Assembly (NCBI GenBank): GCA_000827495.1
Contig: KN817556.1
Location: forward strand, 248,001-312,000
From: Hypholoma sublateritium FD-334 SS-4
Lineage: Eukaryota; Basidiomycota; Agaricomycetes; Agaricales; Strophariaceae
DNA: 64,000 nucleotides
Direction: 5' to 3'
Part shown: piece by piece, positions 34,950 to 46,122 of the stretch
How the letters are laid out: every line of letters begins with the position of its first letter
Position numbering within the stretch: position 1 is the first letter of the stretch
Notes under the pieces: generated by a model
Seen by the model: only the letters and a program-made list of their open reading frames with translations
Databases searched by the model: none
What the model was told of the DNA's origin: nothing
Translations under genes and position numbers: made by a program

Positions 34950-37900
34950 ATGGACTACTCCCAGTGGGAGCAGCAGCGCACGGGCCCCGACCCCAGCACC
35001 GCCGCCCCCGCCAGCGATCTCAACGATTTCGCTGACCTGCCCGGTGAGCACGCTGGCCCTGCCGCCGCCCGCCACCACTCACCCCGTCCAGGCCCCAGCT
35101 CCAGTGCCATGGCTGCGACGTTCTTCTCGCCCTATGTCATCCCCAACGCCAACTTCCACTACCAGGCCGCGCCCTACCCGACCATTGCCTATGGCCAACC
35201 GTGGTCCACCGCCGTGCCGCTCTCCAGCTACTCGAGCCTCGTCGGCGCGACGACAAACGCCAGTCCCCAGCCACAGGCCCCGCCCCTGCCCCAGCACTCG
35301 CCACCGCAGCAGCACCAGCAGCCACACCCGTCGTCCTCGGGCCACATGGTCATAGAGTCTGCATTTTCGTCGCTTTCATCCCCCGTGTTGCACTCACCCC
35401 CGTCCAGCCCCCTGCTCTCCCTCAATGGGGTCGCCACGTCCAGCATACAGTCGGCGTTTCCGGCGCCAACATCGTATTCTGACCAGCAGCAGCAGCAGCA
35501 ACAACAGTCCCATCAGCAGCAGCAGCAGCACCAACAACTTCAGCAGCTTCAGCAGCAGCAACAACAACAGAGCCAATCCCAGTCACAAATGCAGGCGCGG
35601 GGCCAGTATTATAATCCACCAATTGTGTACCCGTATTACCGCCACCAGCAGGCGGCCTCGGCCCCTCAGGGCACACTCTCACCCATTGCCCTTCACTCTC
35701 CCACCGGCTCGCTGATGAACATCCAACCCACGTCATTTTACCCACAACCCCAGCAAATGGCGCCAAACTCGCCCGTCGCGTCAACCTCCCAGCAGCCCAT
35801 TCAGCAATATAACACCCCCGCAACATCGCCGCCGGCGCCGGCGCCGGCGGGTCCGACGCCCGAGGAGCGGGAGGAGCGCAAGCGGGTGTTCCAGGCGAGC
35901 ATTCGGCCACTGCTCCAGCCCGCGGCATTTACCGGTGCGCAGGCAGTGCGTGAGCTGACTGATCGAATCGCCGAGTACGGCCTGTCCGAGGTCGATGCGG
36001 CGACCCGGCTGGACATCGTGGGGGCGATTAGGGATGGGGCTGGGAACCACTACTTCCGCGCATGGTCCGAGAATGCGACTGCTATAGATATAACTCGCGA
36101 ATGGATCAAAGCGGCGGCTAGGGGTAATAATGCCCTGCTCGTTGAGACAACGATGCCTCTGTTACATGTGAGCCTTCTTGAAATACCTGATCATTCCTGT
36201 CGGAGCGACCGTAAATTGCGAGCAACAAAACTGACTGACAAATTGATGCAATGTGCAGCTTATCGACCGGCTGCCGCTCGACGTACTCGGCCTGATGGAG
36301 TCCAAGCTCGGCAAGATCATCAAAAAGCTTGTGAAGGACGAACCCTCGCCTGGTGAGTCGGCTCTTTCCCACCCATTGTCTGGTCATCCACTGTTGTGCT
36401 GTGATGGCCACCGTCCTCATGTGATCGAAAGCAAACGTGTCTTGTCTGCGCACTTCCCCCATGTTGTTATCGCTCTCTTTGAGTCAACGTCCGGCCACCC
36501 ACCCTTTACGTTATCCTTAAACAAGACCTTTTTGTCCTCTTCCCCTTTCGGATGCGGAGTGTGGCCCGCCCGGGACGCAACCAAATCCGCTCTTTCCTTT
36601 TTGAGCATGCGTAGTAATACTATCGTATCTAACTGTCCACCCCCCACCCCCGTTGTAAAATATAGCGATCAAGGACTTGGCTGCCAACCTCGAGAGGAAA
36701 TGGCGAAACATGCTCTCGAATGCAGACGGGGGCGCGAGAGCCCCAGAAAATAACGGAGCCGAGGGTACGTCACGCACGTCCGCCGCCCGTCCCCTTTTGC
36801 GCTGATGCGCCCATCTCCTACAGACTCCAAGACGAAGAAGCGCAAGCCCGAGTCCGCGCCCGGGCCAAAAGGCTCCGGCGCGCAGCCGCTCAAGAAGGCC
36901 GCCGTGGGCACCGCCGGGTCCGTCAGGCCGCTCGCGGTGAAGCGCGAGCCCGTCGCGGGGAAGATCCCTCCGGCGGCGTCGGGCGCAGCGGCGGCGGCGG
37001 CGAAGGACGCGGCGAAGGCGGACTCGTCGTTCTTCTCCGCGCCCAAGCCCAAGCCGAAGAAACTGCCGTCCTTCAACAAGAAGCCGCCGGCCCCGGCGTC
37101 CGGCGCGGGCGTCGCGCAGGCGTCGCCGCTCAATGCGTTTGAGGAGGCGCTGAAGAGTATGAAGTCGAGGAACAGTCCCGCGGCTCCGACGCCACCGCCC
37201 ACGGGCGGGGCGGGGAGTGCGGCGGGCGCGGGAGGGGCGTCCGGGAGTGGGCGGGGACTACGCCGGAAGAAGTCGGTCACGTGGGCGCCTGATGACCGGC
37301 TCGAGTCGGTGCGGTTCATCGAGAAGGCGGTCTATGATGACGACCCGGTCGATGTGGGTGGCGTTTGTGCTGTGCGGTGGCGCGTGTGTGCTAATGGGGT
37401 TTGTTTGAGCAGGGAACGCATGTCGCGCACAGCCTGCGCGACTTGGACCGCGGGGAGGGCGCGGCGCTGCATGCGCACCTCTTCGAGGAGACGATCGACT
37501 GGGCCGAGCCGCTGCGTGAGTGGCTTTTAAGTGTGTGTATTTGTGTACGTGAACTGACGGCGGGTGCAGTTGTCGACCTCCCGCCCGAGCCGGAGGGCCA
37601 CACGCGGTTTGTGCGCGGGAGCGCGAGCCAGGAAAAGTCGACGCAGGAGGAGCGCGAACAGTCCGCGCTCAGCGCCGTGTATATGTCGCCGAACCAGATC
37701 CCGGACTCGCCTGCGGAGCCCGCCGTTGTGCTCACGGACGACGAGGTCGACCGCGAGGCGAAGACGATGTCCGTCGGCGCGGCGCTCGATGCGCTCTTCC
37801 AGTGGGGCGCAGAGCCCGCGCTGCCGCCGCCTGGCGCCGCGGCGTCCGTCGCGGAGCTCGTAGGCCAGCTTGCGATGGGCAGCCTTATGGATGTCGGTGG

Positions 37901-38467
37901 TGGGGCGCCGGGGGCACCGGCGCAGATGGACATGCAGGGCGCGGCGAGCGCGACGCTCGCGGCGGTGCAGGGCTTGCTCCCGCAAGACCAACTGCAGCAG
38001 CTGCTCGCGCAGCTCTCGTCATCGGCTTCCGCCGCTGCGGGCCCACCGTACGGGCTGCAGAACCCACCGCAGCAGCCGCAGCCGCCAACGCAGCAGCAGC
38101 TCGCCGCGTACGCCGCGGAGGGATGGGGGCAATCGTTGTACGACTACGGACATCATCAGTATGCGGAGGACGGCGCCGGCGCCGGCGGGGCGGCGGACCA
38201 GCAGCAGCAGCGCGGGTGGGCCGATAGCGGCCGGGGGCGCGGCCGGGGCGGTGGTGGCCGGGGCCGGGGCCGGGGGGCGGAGAGTAAACCGTATCAATAC
38301 AACGCCTTCAACAACGCCAGGAAAAAGCCGTGCAGTTTCTTTGCAGCAGGAAGGCGAGCGTTAAATTTGAATGTGGCGCTGAGCAGCCGTGACTGACTGT
38401 GCCCCCTGGATATAACAGATGCAAATACGGCGATCTATGTGACTTTATGCACGAGATGGAGCCGTAG
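34950..38467 (+). CDS. PNUTS-like regulatory subunit of protein phosphatase 1
   Basis: Seven exons (34950-36167, 36259-36352, 36666-36764, 36824-37353, 37413-37515, 37570-38353, 38419-38467) give about 958 aa. The head (about 1-300) is S/P/Q-rich with a polyglutamine zone. A TFIIS N-terminal-type helical domain follows (about 305-440: VFQASIRPLLQPAAFTGA, AWSENATAIDITREWIKAAA, LLVETTMPLLHLIDRLPLDV). About residue 620 is RRKKSVTWAPDDRLE, an RVxF-type PP1-docking motif placed like the TVTW motif of human PNUTS. The C-terminal part has an RGRGRGGGGRGRGRG tract and ends with one CCCH zinc finger, CSFFAAGRCKYGDLCDFMH. PNUTS (PPP1R10; fission yeast Ppn1) brings PP1 to RNA polymerase II and the polyadenylation machinery for termination. 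The last intron (38354-38418) has a GC donor. The order of domains supports the call well. Confidence 0.88.
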
Positions 38468-39055
38468 GCGCCGCTGCGCACGTTCATCGGGCGAGTACTG
38501 GCGGAGGGGCGGGCGGGCGGCGGGGCCTGAAATACACACCCATGCATGTATACCATATTTCCACACTCATTCCATTGCGCATCGTCCGAGCGGGAGACCC
38601 CGTAACATAACAAAATATTATTGTAGTGATTTGCTCTATTCGATTATCCATTTGAATCGCATCTGATTTCCGCACTATCGCCGGAGCATCGCGCAGGGGT
38701 ACCAGCGGACCAGCCGAAGCATAATCCGGCGCTATACTTAAGTACGGCGTAGATATCATCTCCGTTCGCAATCTGGGAAGCGGGAGCGCCGAGTAGATAC
38801 AGAGGTCGATGGATGATGCGCGTAAGTTTAATTCTACGTAGGCGGCGGCATCGACTCTACAGTCGGACTTAACGGTGACAATTCGCAATGTGCAGATTCG
38901 TTGAACAGAACAGGGCGCCCAACTTTTGAACTACCCTTTTTATTTAATCTATACTTGTTTCGAGTAGGACATGCGCAAGTAAATGGGTTTGATGTCCTAA
39001 AAGATCGGAAGAAAAGTCGTGCATTGGTAAACTACAAGGTCTAGTCATATCTGCG
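38468..39055. other. Intergenic region
   Basis: Between the 3' ends of the PNUTS-like gene (plus) and F-box-like copy C (minus). No coding or RNA feature seen. Confidence 0.5.
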
Positions 39056-40390
39056 TCACTCCTCTACTTCGTCTTCAAAAAACGTAAACTGGATCTCTGA
39101 GCTTCGTGCAAGCCGAGGAAATCGCGTGCGGGTTAATTTATTCAGGGAACCTAAGAGTTTTTCATATTCCGAGTCCGACTCCCCTTCCTTATAATACCAC
39201 GTAATATGGAAAGAAACTCGGCGCAGCATAGGGAACCCACCCCGCTCGGTCAGCACTCTGTCGAGGTCGGTAAAATCGTCCGAGTCCGTGTGGCATTGGT
39301 GCTCGGGGTATACGATTATTTCCACATGCAGTACCTCGAGGACATTGTTTCTTCCGGCGATCTCTTTCAGCGCGAGATTAAATCCCCACAGGGGGTTAGT
39401 CTGGCTGTGCAGAGCATATCCGAAAAATCTAATTTTCCAGAGTGCTGGGCGGACGTTGGCTGCTAGGCTTGTACCGAGGCTCGTTATCCATATTTTTGAA
39501 CTAGATTCAACTTCAAATGAGGGATGGTTAGATAGGGCGTGTTATTATGAGATAGAATTCGGTTGAGTGTACTCACCTTCTAATGTGAGCGTTTCAAGCT
39601 GTGTCGCTGTCTTGAAGACTTCGCCTAGTATCTCCACATCGAAATCTTCACCAACAGTTACGATTGCATTTTGAACATGGCTCAAGTCAAGAATTAAATT
39701 AGGGCGTCTAGCGGGGTCCATTACAGACGCCAAAGCGGCCCATGACGTGAGAGAAACCTCCAAAAACAAAGGAGCCGGGGCTTGAGAGCGACTCGCTGTG
39801 ATAGGACGGGCTGCAGCGAAAGTAAAGCTCGTCATGTTATCAAGGCACAGATTTTTGAGGCCCCTGCAGTGCAGTAGCTGGAAAGCTGGAAAGCTGTGCA
39901 AAGATGATAAAGTGACAGAGGTGACGTTCGGCAATTGCATCAAGGATATAAGCAGCGCCTGTATATATCCTGGCTGCACATTCCAGGCGAATGATTCATC
40001 GTCGCAATCATACGAGTCTGGTCCAATGCGGATGGACCACAGGGAGGGCGAGAACCGGTGCAGCGTGTCCAGAATCCCGTATTCGTATCTGTGCTCGTCC
40101 GCGGGCTCCCTGATGGTGTACTGCAGAGACTGGACATAACGAGCAACGGTGGGGTTCTCCCGCAGTAGATCCATCAATTCCTTCGTTTTGGCGCCTCTGC
40201 GGCTGTCAAACTTGACTGATGCAAAGAGGTATCGGTGGCATAGCGGAAGCATGAGTTTGCATGTCTGCGAAAGGGCCACGAGAGTCCGAGTAGCTATGTT
40301 CCCCCCTGGAAGGGATGTGAGCGATTGAGTCCATATCTCATAGACGATTAGCGCCAGGATATCGTACGGAAGGGTGATATGCTTGCGCAT
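39056..40390 (-). CDS. F-box-like family protein, copy C
   Basis: Exons 39577-40390 and 39056-39510, about 422 aa, with a 66-nt phase-1 intron (GTGAGT...TTTGAAG). The start is MRKHITLPYDILALIVYEIW. The family signature is TLVALSQTCKLMLPLCHRYL. Further family matches are SLMQLPNVTSVTL, a shortened ILDLSHVQNAIVTV in place of the NALGPIIDF motif, NPLWGFNLALKEIAGRN and CHTDSDDFTDLDRVLTERG. It ends FTFFEDEVEE. It is the most diverged of the four minus-strand copies at the N-terminus and has a longer loop between the box and the leucine-rich part (SLTSLPGGNIATR). It sits first at the 3' side of the minus-strand array, 3' end to 3' end with the PNUTS-like gene. Confidence 0.85.
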
Positions 40391-40604
40391 GACGAAGGGA
40401 GCAAGAAGGGAGTGCCAGTGGATGTCAAAGAGCGCTCCAGTATTTAAATAAGTGCCCTTTGTTTACACTGATCTCGGCAAAATTACATCTTATCAAGTGG
40501 TGCCGAGATAATGATCTAGGTCCATTGTCCAAGCACAAAAATCCAGGTTTGCGGACCAGAATTACCGACTCGAGCATAGACTACAAAATGTTCCAGACAT
40601 ATCG

Positions 40605-41915
40605 TTAATCGTCCTTTTCTCCGCAAGAAAAATTAATTATCGAACTGCTGTCAAGGAGAGGAAAATCTTCTCGCTCCAATTGACCTGGTGGCCCGAGGTC
40701 AGTGGGTCCAGCAGAATACTGTCCAACATATGAATCCCATACAACGTCGAGAGAGACTCGACGCAGCTCGGGGAATGCGCTGTTCTTACTGAGTATTTTG
40801 TCGAGGTTGGGGAAATCGTCGGAGTATGTGTAGCACCCGTCGCTACTTTCGACCTTTATTAACACCTCCAGCTCCACAAGGGCATTTCTCCCGGCCATAT
40901 CTTGCAGCGCATGGTCAAGACCTCGCAACGGATTGACAGTCATATAGTCAACTTCGCTATGAAGTACGATTGATCTGAGCGTCGGAGGGGTATTAGCCGC
41001 CAGGCTCGACCCTAAGCCCGCCAGCGACACAGTGTGTGACGGGCTGACTGTTTCCAACATGTATTAGAATTGAATACATGAACATACTATTCATTCACCT
41101 CTTATGATAAGCTCTTGAAGTTGTTTCGCCGTCTCAAACAGCCTGAGCTCTCCTATTCGGTCAGCCTGGGCACGCGAATGAATGGTAAGGTCGGCTTTTT
41201 GAAGGCAACTGAAGTCGATGATTGGGCCCAGTGCATTTGGCCCTTTGGTTGCATCCATTAGTATACCGAGGGCGTGGTAAGGTGCATCATTGTTTATCAG
41301 TGACTGTAGAGCCGGGATTTGAGGTGACGCAGTGACATTGACAGGGCTAATATCACCCAGTAGCAAGGGAGCCATGTACTGAAGCTCGAGGCTTCGGAGG
41401 CCACTGCAAAACGAGAGTTGATTGTACGGGAAAAAACCGTGGAAGCTTCTAAAATGGAGGTGGGTGATTGTTCGCAGCTGGATCAGGGATATTAGAAGGG
41501 TCTTTGTGGGCTCCGGCTGTGCGTTCCAGGCGTCCGGACTGTTTGCATTTGCTAAAAGACTGATGGAGTGCAGGAAGGTTGAGTGCCTCAGTAACACCTC
41601 TAGTACACCGTCTTCATGCTCATCGGCGAGCATCTTGACGCAATAAGTTAGTTTTCGAACATAGGATGCAATTTCGAGGTTTTCGCGGAGTAGAATCAGC
41701 AATTTCTTGCAATTTGGATTTGAGCTGTAGCTGGAAAGCTGGATGGATGAGAAGAGGTGTCGACGGCACACCGGAACCATGTGCTTGCATGTCAGTGATA
41801 GTGCTTGGAGAGTGGGTCTAGCGTCTGTGCGCTCTCCGACCTGCACTTCAAGGGCTATTTGATCGGCAATCGATTTCATGATATCATAGGGAAGGATGAA
41901 GCCCGAATTCTTCAT
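40605..41915 (-). CDS. F-box-like family protein, copy D
   Basis: Exons 41099-41915 and 40605-41047, about 419 aa, with a 51-nt phase-1 intron (GTGAAT...GAAACAG). The start is MKNSGFILPYDIMKSIADQI. The signature is LQALSLTCKHMVPVCRRHLF. NALGPIIDFSCLQKADLTIH is identical in the first 11 residues to copy A, which is on the opposite strand about 20 kb away. Exon 2 reads VSLAGLGSSLAANTPPTLRS, LRGLDHALQDMAGRNALVEL, CYTYSDDFPNLDKIL and AFPELRRVSLDVVW. It ends IINFSCGEKDD. The gene is intact and probably active. The donor GTGAAT is less usual than the GTGAGT of copies A, B and C. Confidence 0.85.
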
Positions 41916-42374
41916 ATTGGAGGGAGTGTTTAGCAGACGGGTCAGAGGAATATTTGGAGGACAACGGGCGATGTTGGAGGGGGGGCAGGGGCGAAGTTGA
42001 ACTTAAATCAGTTGAATTACGTAGTGCTCACGGTCATCCCTGCGAAAATACTTGCACAACTTGTGCACAACATTACGGCAAGCATGCAATGATACATCTC
42101 GTAGTTGGCTTTCAGTTTCACGCATGTAGGCATCGGTTTTCTCTGAAGTCTGTAATTTTACCATGGTGACATGCATACTTCCAGGCAGGTTTTAATACAT
42201 TCAGCAAATTTAGGAAAGACGGAATGCAAAGTTCAAACAGAATGTGGTGATTACGAACTACGGAAACTTGGCGAGGGAGCGACTGTAGCATCAGTGCACA
42301 GTGGGCGCCAGCAGCCAAACTTGATATTTGATAGCTTGAATAAGGAGACCAAATCAAGGATACCTTGAATTTTA

Positions 42375-43628
42375 TTAGTGCTTTACACGCAAGTTGAACT
42401 TCAACGTTGGCTTATACCGCAAAAGACGCGGCAAAGTGTTCGTAGCAAAACTCATCATGAGATTATCGAGTTCGGCTTCAGTGATATGGGTTGAAGGACA
42501 TGCGAGCTCAAAGCACCCACTGCGCAGTGCAGGGAATGCGCATGGGTTGGCCAACAGTGCGTCAAGGCTAGACCAATCGTCGGAGCTCGTGTTGCATCCC
42601 TGGTCCGTCTGGACCTTGACGCGTAATTGCACGTCGCCGAGGTTGTTGTCGCCAGAAATCTCGCGCAGCTCACGGTCAAGTCCGCACCAAGGACCATAAT
42701 CGCCCGCGCCGACGACCATAGTGAACGTTGCTGAAGTGAGCGTCGAACGGGCGGCGGCGGCCAGGCTTGCGCCTAGCCCCTCTAATTGGACAGGAGCATA
42801 AACTACAAGCAAATTTCAAGTTAGATGCAGGAATGGCATGTCATAACAGAATTGGTTACCTGTTACGTTCAGTGACTCTAGCTGTGTCACCGTTTGCAGG
42901 TGGTCCGCCATTTGGCGCGCCTCGTCGGCGGAGGTAATGAGAAAGAAGGCTTCTCGAACACTGCTGTAGTCAGAAATTGGCTCTCTGGCGCGCATATCCT
43001 CAAGAGGGCTTTCGGGTGGGGCCTGCAACTCTAAACCACCGCGCTCAATGCTGACGGATATGTAGTTGCCTTCTTTTGGCTCCGGCTTGGGCTTCTTCAA
43101 GTCATTTATACTGATGAGGCCACAACGCACAAGCTCATGAGACGGAAAATTCTGCAAGAGCTCATATTTGAGGAGCGCGATCGTTGGCAGCTGCATTAGC
43201 GATACGAGTGAAGTCTTGATCAGTTTGGGGAGTGCATTCCAGTCCACCCATGCCTTGGACTTAAGGTCGATAGACCGCATCGATGTCGCGTGCGTTTTCA
43301 GTGCTCGAATCATGCGTTGTTCGTACTCGTCGGCTGATGTCGTGACTTCGTACGTCAAGGCTCTGACGTAGTACGGGATGCTGGGGTCGGTTTCGAACAA
43401 CTTGCTCAGGCCCTGTACACGTTCCGAGTAATCACCAGCTTCAGTCATGGACTCTGTGGTTGGCACAAGCGTAATGGACGAGAACAGATGTCGGCGGCAT
43501 ATCGGAACCATGAGTTTACAGGCTTGCGAAAGCATTCGAAGAGTAGCATTGTCCTTGGGTTGTTCAGAAGCAAGTGCATCCGCAACGTCTGCTAGAGTAT
43601 CCAGAGGAAGTATCGATTGGGACCCCAT
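42375..43628 (-). CDS. F-box-like family protein, copy E
   Basis: Exons 42860-43628 and 42375-42802, about 398 aa, with a 57-nt phase-1 intron (GTAACC...TTGTAG). ATG 43628 (MGSQSILPLDTLADVADALA) is chosen because the open frame above it has no ATG matching the family. The signature is LRMLSQACKLMVPICRRHLF. The rest is shortened and diverged: EPISDYSSVREAFFLITS instead of the NALGPIIDF block, WCGLDRELREISGDNNLGDV, GCNTSSDDWSSLDALLA and AFPALRSGCFELACP. The acidic run before the end is missing. The donor GTAACC is weak, and a different exon join cannot be ruled out, though frame and family position both support this one. Confidence 0.8.
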
Positions 43629-44399
43629 GTTCGCCTTTGGTTCGCCACCAATTCGAGTGTAGAGAAATGATATAACGATGGAGGAGAGCCGAAGAACAAC
43701 GACGATGGTTTTTATATAGGTTGGCGGACACCGAACATTGGAACCAGTCAACTCCGACCTTGTCACTCCGATCCTTCGTCCATCATTACCAAACTCGTTT
43801 GCAGGGATGTTGCAGGGATGCCACAATCTCGACAACAACGCATTTTCAAAAAAGCCCTTATTCAACGCTATGCAATACCTTATGCATAGAAAATCTGGTA
43901 AATGCAATGTGAGTACATGCAATCCCGTTATAGCTGGAGCGCTCCTAATACCTATTTTTAGAAATCGAGCATGCGCGTCTAAACTTGGTCAAAAACTTAG
44001 TCGCGCCACTAGAATTTGACTGGACCACCACTAAGTTAGCATTTTTCCAGGTCTTCCCCGAACATGCTCTCTCTTCGGCCAATTTACCTATCGAACGAGA
44101 GTCCGCGCATTATTAAAACTATTGGGCCTTGAGTAGGTAGTGTATCCAAATCATATCAGACTGAACACAAAAAGGAAACGTATAAGTGATTGACGTCGTC
44201 AATGCACATGGATAATTGTGGGGTCCAGCACCTAAGTAGTTCGAGGGTATCAAGTTTTTCCCAGCACAGCCTAAACTCAATGGGTCAACCAGCGCAATAC
44301 TGAGACAGCCATAGTCGATAAAAACATGGGTTGCGTGCGATGCCATTATTGTCACCTCTATCCTGAAGACGTATTCCCCGGAAAGTTTTGGACTAGGTG
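43629..44399. other. Intergenic region between copies E and F
   Basis: Promoter side of copy E and 3' side of copy F. A short open frame on the minus strand (44119-44403) has no family match. No other feature seen. Confidence 0.45.
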
Positions 44400-45730
44400 T
44401 CATTCCTGTTCATCGTCATACATGTGGTAAGGAGGACGTAGACCATTGTCATATACTATAGCTTCACGGTACACAAAATCGATTGATGTGTCCGCCAAGA
44501 GCCGCGGAAACCGCTTTTCAGTCAAGTTACTTGGTAGAAATTCCGGGCTATTCCGTATCCAGTCATAAATATGTTGGCATTTGAGTTGAAAGGCCACCCG
44601 GCGTAGCATGGGGAATGCACCAGGGGAAGTTAACACCGTGTCAAGGTCAACCCATCCAACTAACTTCGTGCGTTGCAACATGAATAACGTGGTTGTTACT
44701 GTTACCTCCAGCTCCTCGAGGATGTTATTGCCGGAGATGTGCTCCAGCTCGTGAGTGAGCTCTCGGATGGGGTTGTTATAGTCGGAATAAACGCAGAGAC
44801 TAAATTTCGCTAATCTGAGTGTGGGATGAGTATTGACCGCCAGCCTTGAGCCTAGCCCCGTCAACCGAAGCAGGTGGCCCTGAGGTCGAACTATCCAGTA
44901 AACCTATCAACCTATGCACGGGGGTAACACAGCCCACTCAATTACTTACCTTCTATTGCGAACAATTCAAGGGAAACCGCCTTCTCCAAGAGTTCGTACA
45001 TTTGGAGAGTTTCGCTAGGGATCGAAATCTGGAAGGAAGCCTGTTTGAGGCGATCAAACCTAAGAGGCAAGCCTACAACTCCGACTGTGTTTAGGTCCTT
45101 GGCCGGCGCCATAAGGGTGGCGAGCGTAGCATTAGATACACTATAGACGTGTAACGAGATTAAAGGAATTTTATTAGAGTTTTTCATGATGAAGTTATCG
45201 TCAGGCGAAGCAAAGTCATTGATGCCGCAAAGTTTGAGTTCATTGAGGCTAGAGCAGAGCGAGAGTGCTGCGGCTGGAAAGTTGTCAATGCTCTTCAGTG
45301 CGAGACGGTGAACCGTGGAATTTTGGGCGAGAGCAAGGATAAGCGATTTTGCCCGCTCTGTGAGATAGTTCCAGTTGCCTCCGAAGATGCTAACAGTGGT
45401 CGGGGAGGATGAGGCACATATCATGTGCAGTATATCATAGTCGGATCCACAGAAGGGCTGTGCAACATCGAAGGACAGTATCTTGAAATAGGAGGTCATG
45501 GCGGGATTCGAGAGTAGGAGGTTTCTCAGGCCTAGCGACCTCCGTACGCTTGTGAGGTAGAATGGAAGTCTGAGGGACGAGAAGAGGTGGCGGCGACATA
45601 CGGGGACCATGAATTTGCATGTCTGCGATAGCACTTTCAAAGTTTCTCTATCTAGTCTGCCGTCTTCAGAGCCTAGTATGTCGGCAATGTGTCCTAGAAT
45701 GTCTAATGGAACATCAGCGTGGAGGTGCAT
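44400..45730 (-). CDS. F-box-like family protein, copy F
   Basis: Exons 44950-45730 and 44400-44890, about 423 aa, with a 59-nt phase-1 intron (GTAAGT...GGATAG). ATG 45730 gives MHLHADVPLDILGHIADILG. The signature is LKVLSQTCKFMVPVCRRHLF. Middle motifs are weak (LKLCGINDF, LRFDRLKQASFQIS). Exon 2 has TGLGSRLAVNTHPTLRLAKF, LTHELEHISGNNILEELEV and LDTVLTSPGAFPMLRRVAFQ, ending YHMYDDEQE. The C-terminal part contains an extra stretch (AIVYDNGLRPP) compared with the other copies. It is the last member of the array, close to the divergent kinesin gene. Confidence 0.85.
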
Positions 45731-46122
45731 CTTCAAATTTGTGGAGATGTCAGATCAGTCAAGACTCAAAGATCCACTTGAGTAGGAGGGTGCGGTGCGA
45801 GAGAAGGGCTTGACTCTCTACGGAATAATAGATGGCCTCAGCGAGATTAAGTGGTAGAAGCTTGAAGTTGCCCAACCATGCAGAACTTGTGAAAAACGGT
45901 AGTCATGGACATGGTTGAGGACAAGGCATGTGACGGCACGGTAATCCGCGCGTAACGCGAACGAAACAGGCCTGTTGTCAGACAACCACATTCATTCTTC
46001 AAAACGCTCAGCTCGACTGCTTCCTCTTCAATCCAGCGCTCGAACGTCTAGGGAGCCGCGTGGATATCGGCTGTGATTCCACAAATTCCCCTCGTTAGAG
46101 TCGGCGGCACCGGGTTTCAACT
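45731..46122. promoter_or_regulatory. Divergent promoter region between copy F and kinesin-3
   Basis: 392 bp between the start codons of a minus-strand F-box-like gene and a plus-strand kinesin gene. I see no specific factor site. A CT-rich run (CTCGACTGCTTCCTCTTC) lies about 100 bp before the kinesin ATG. Confidence 0.4.
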
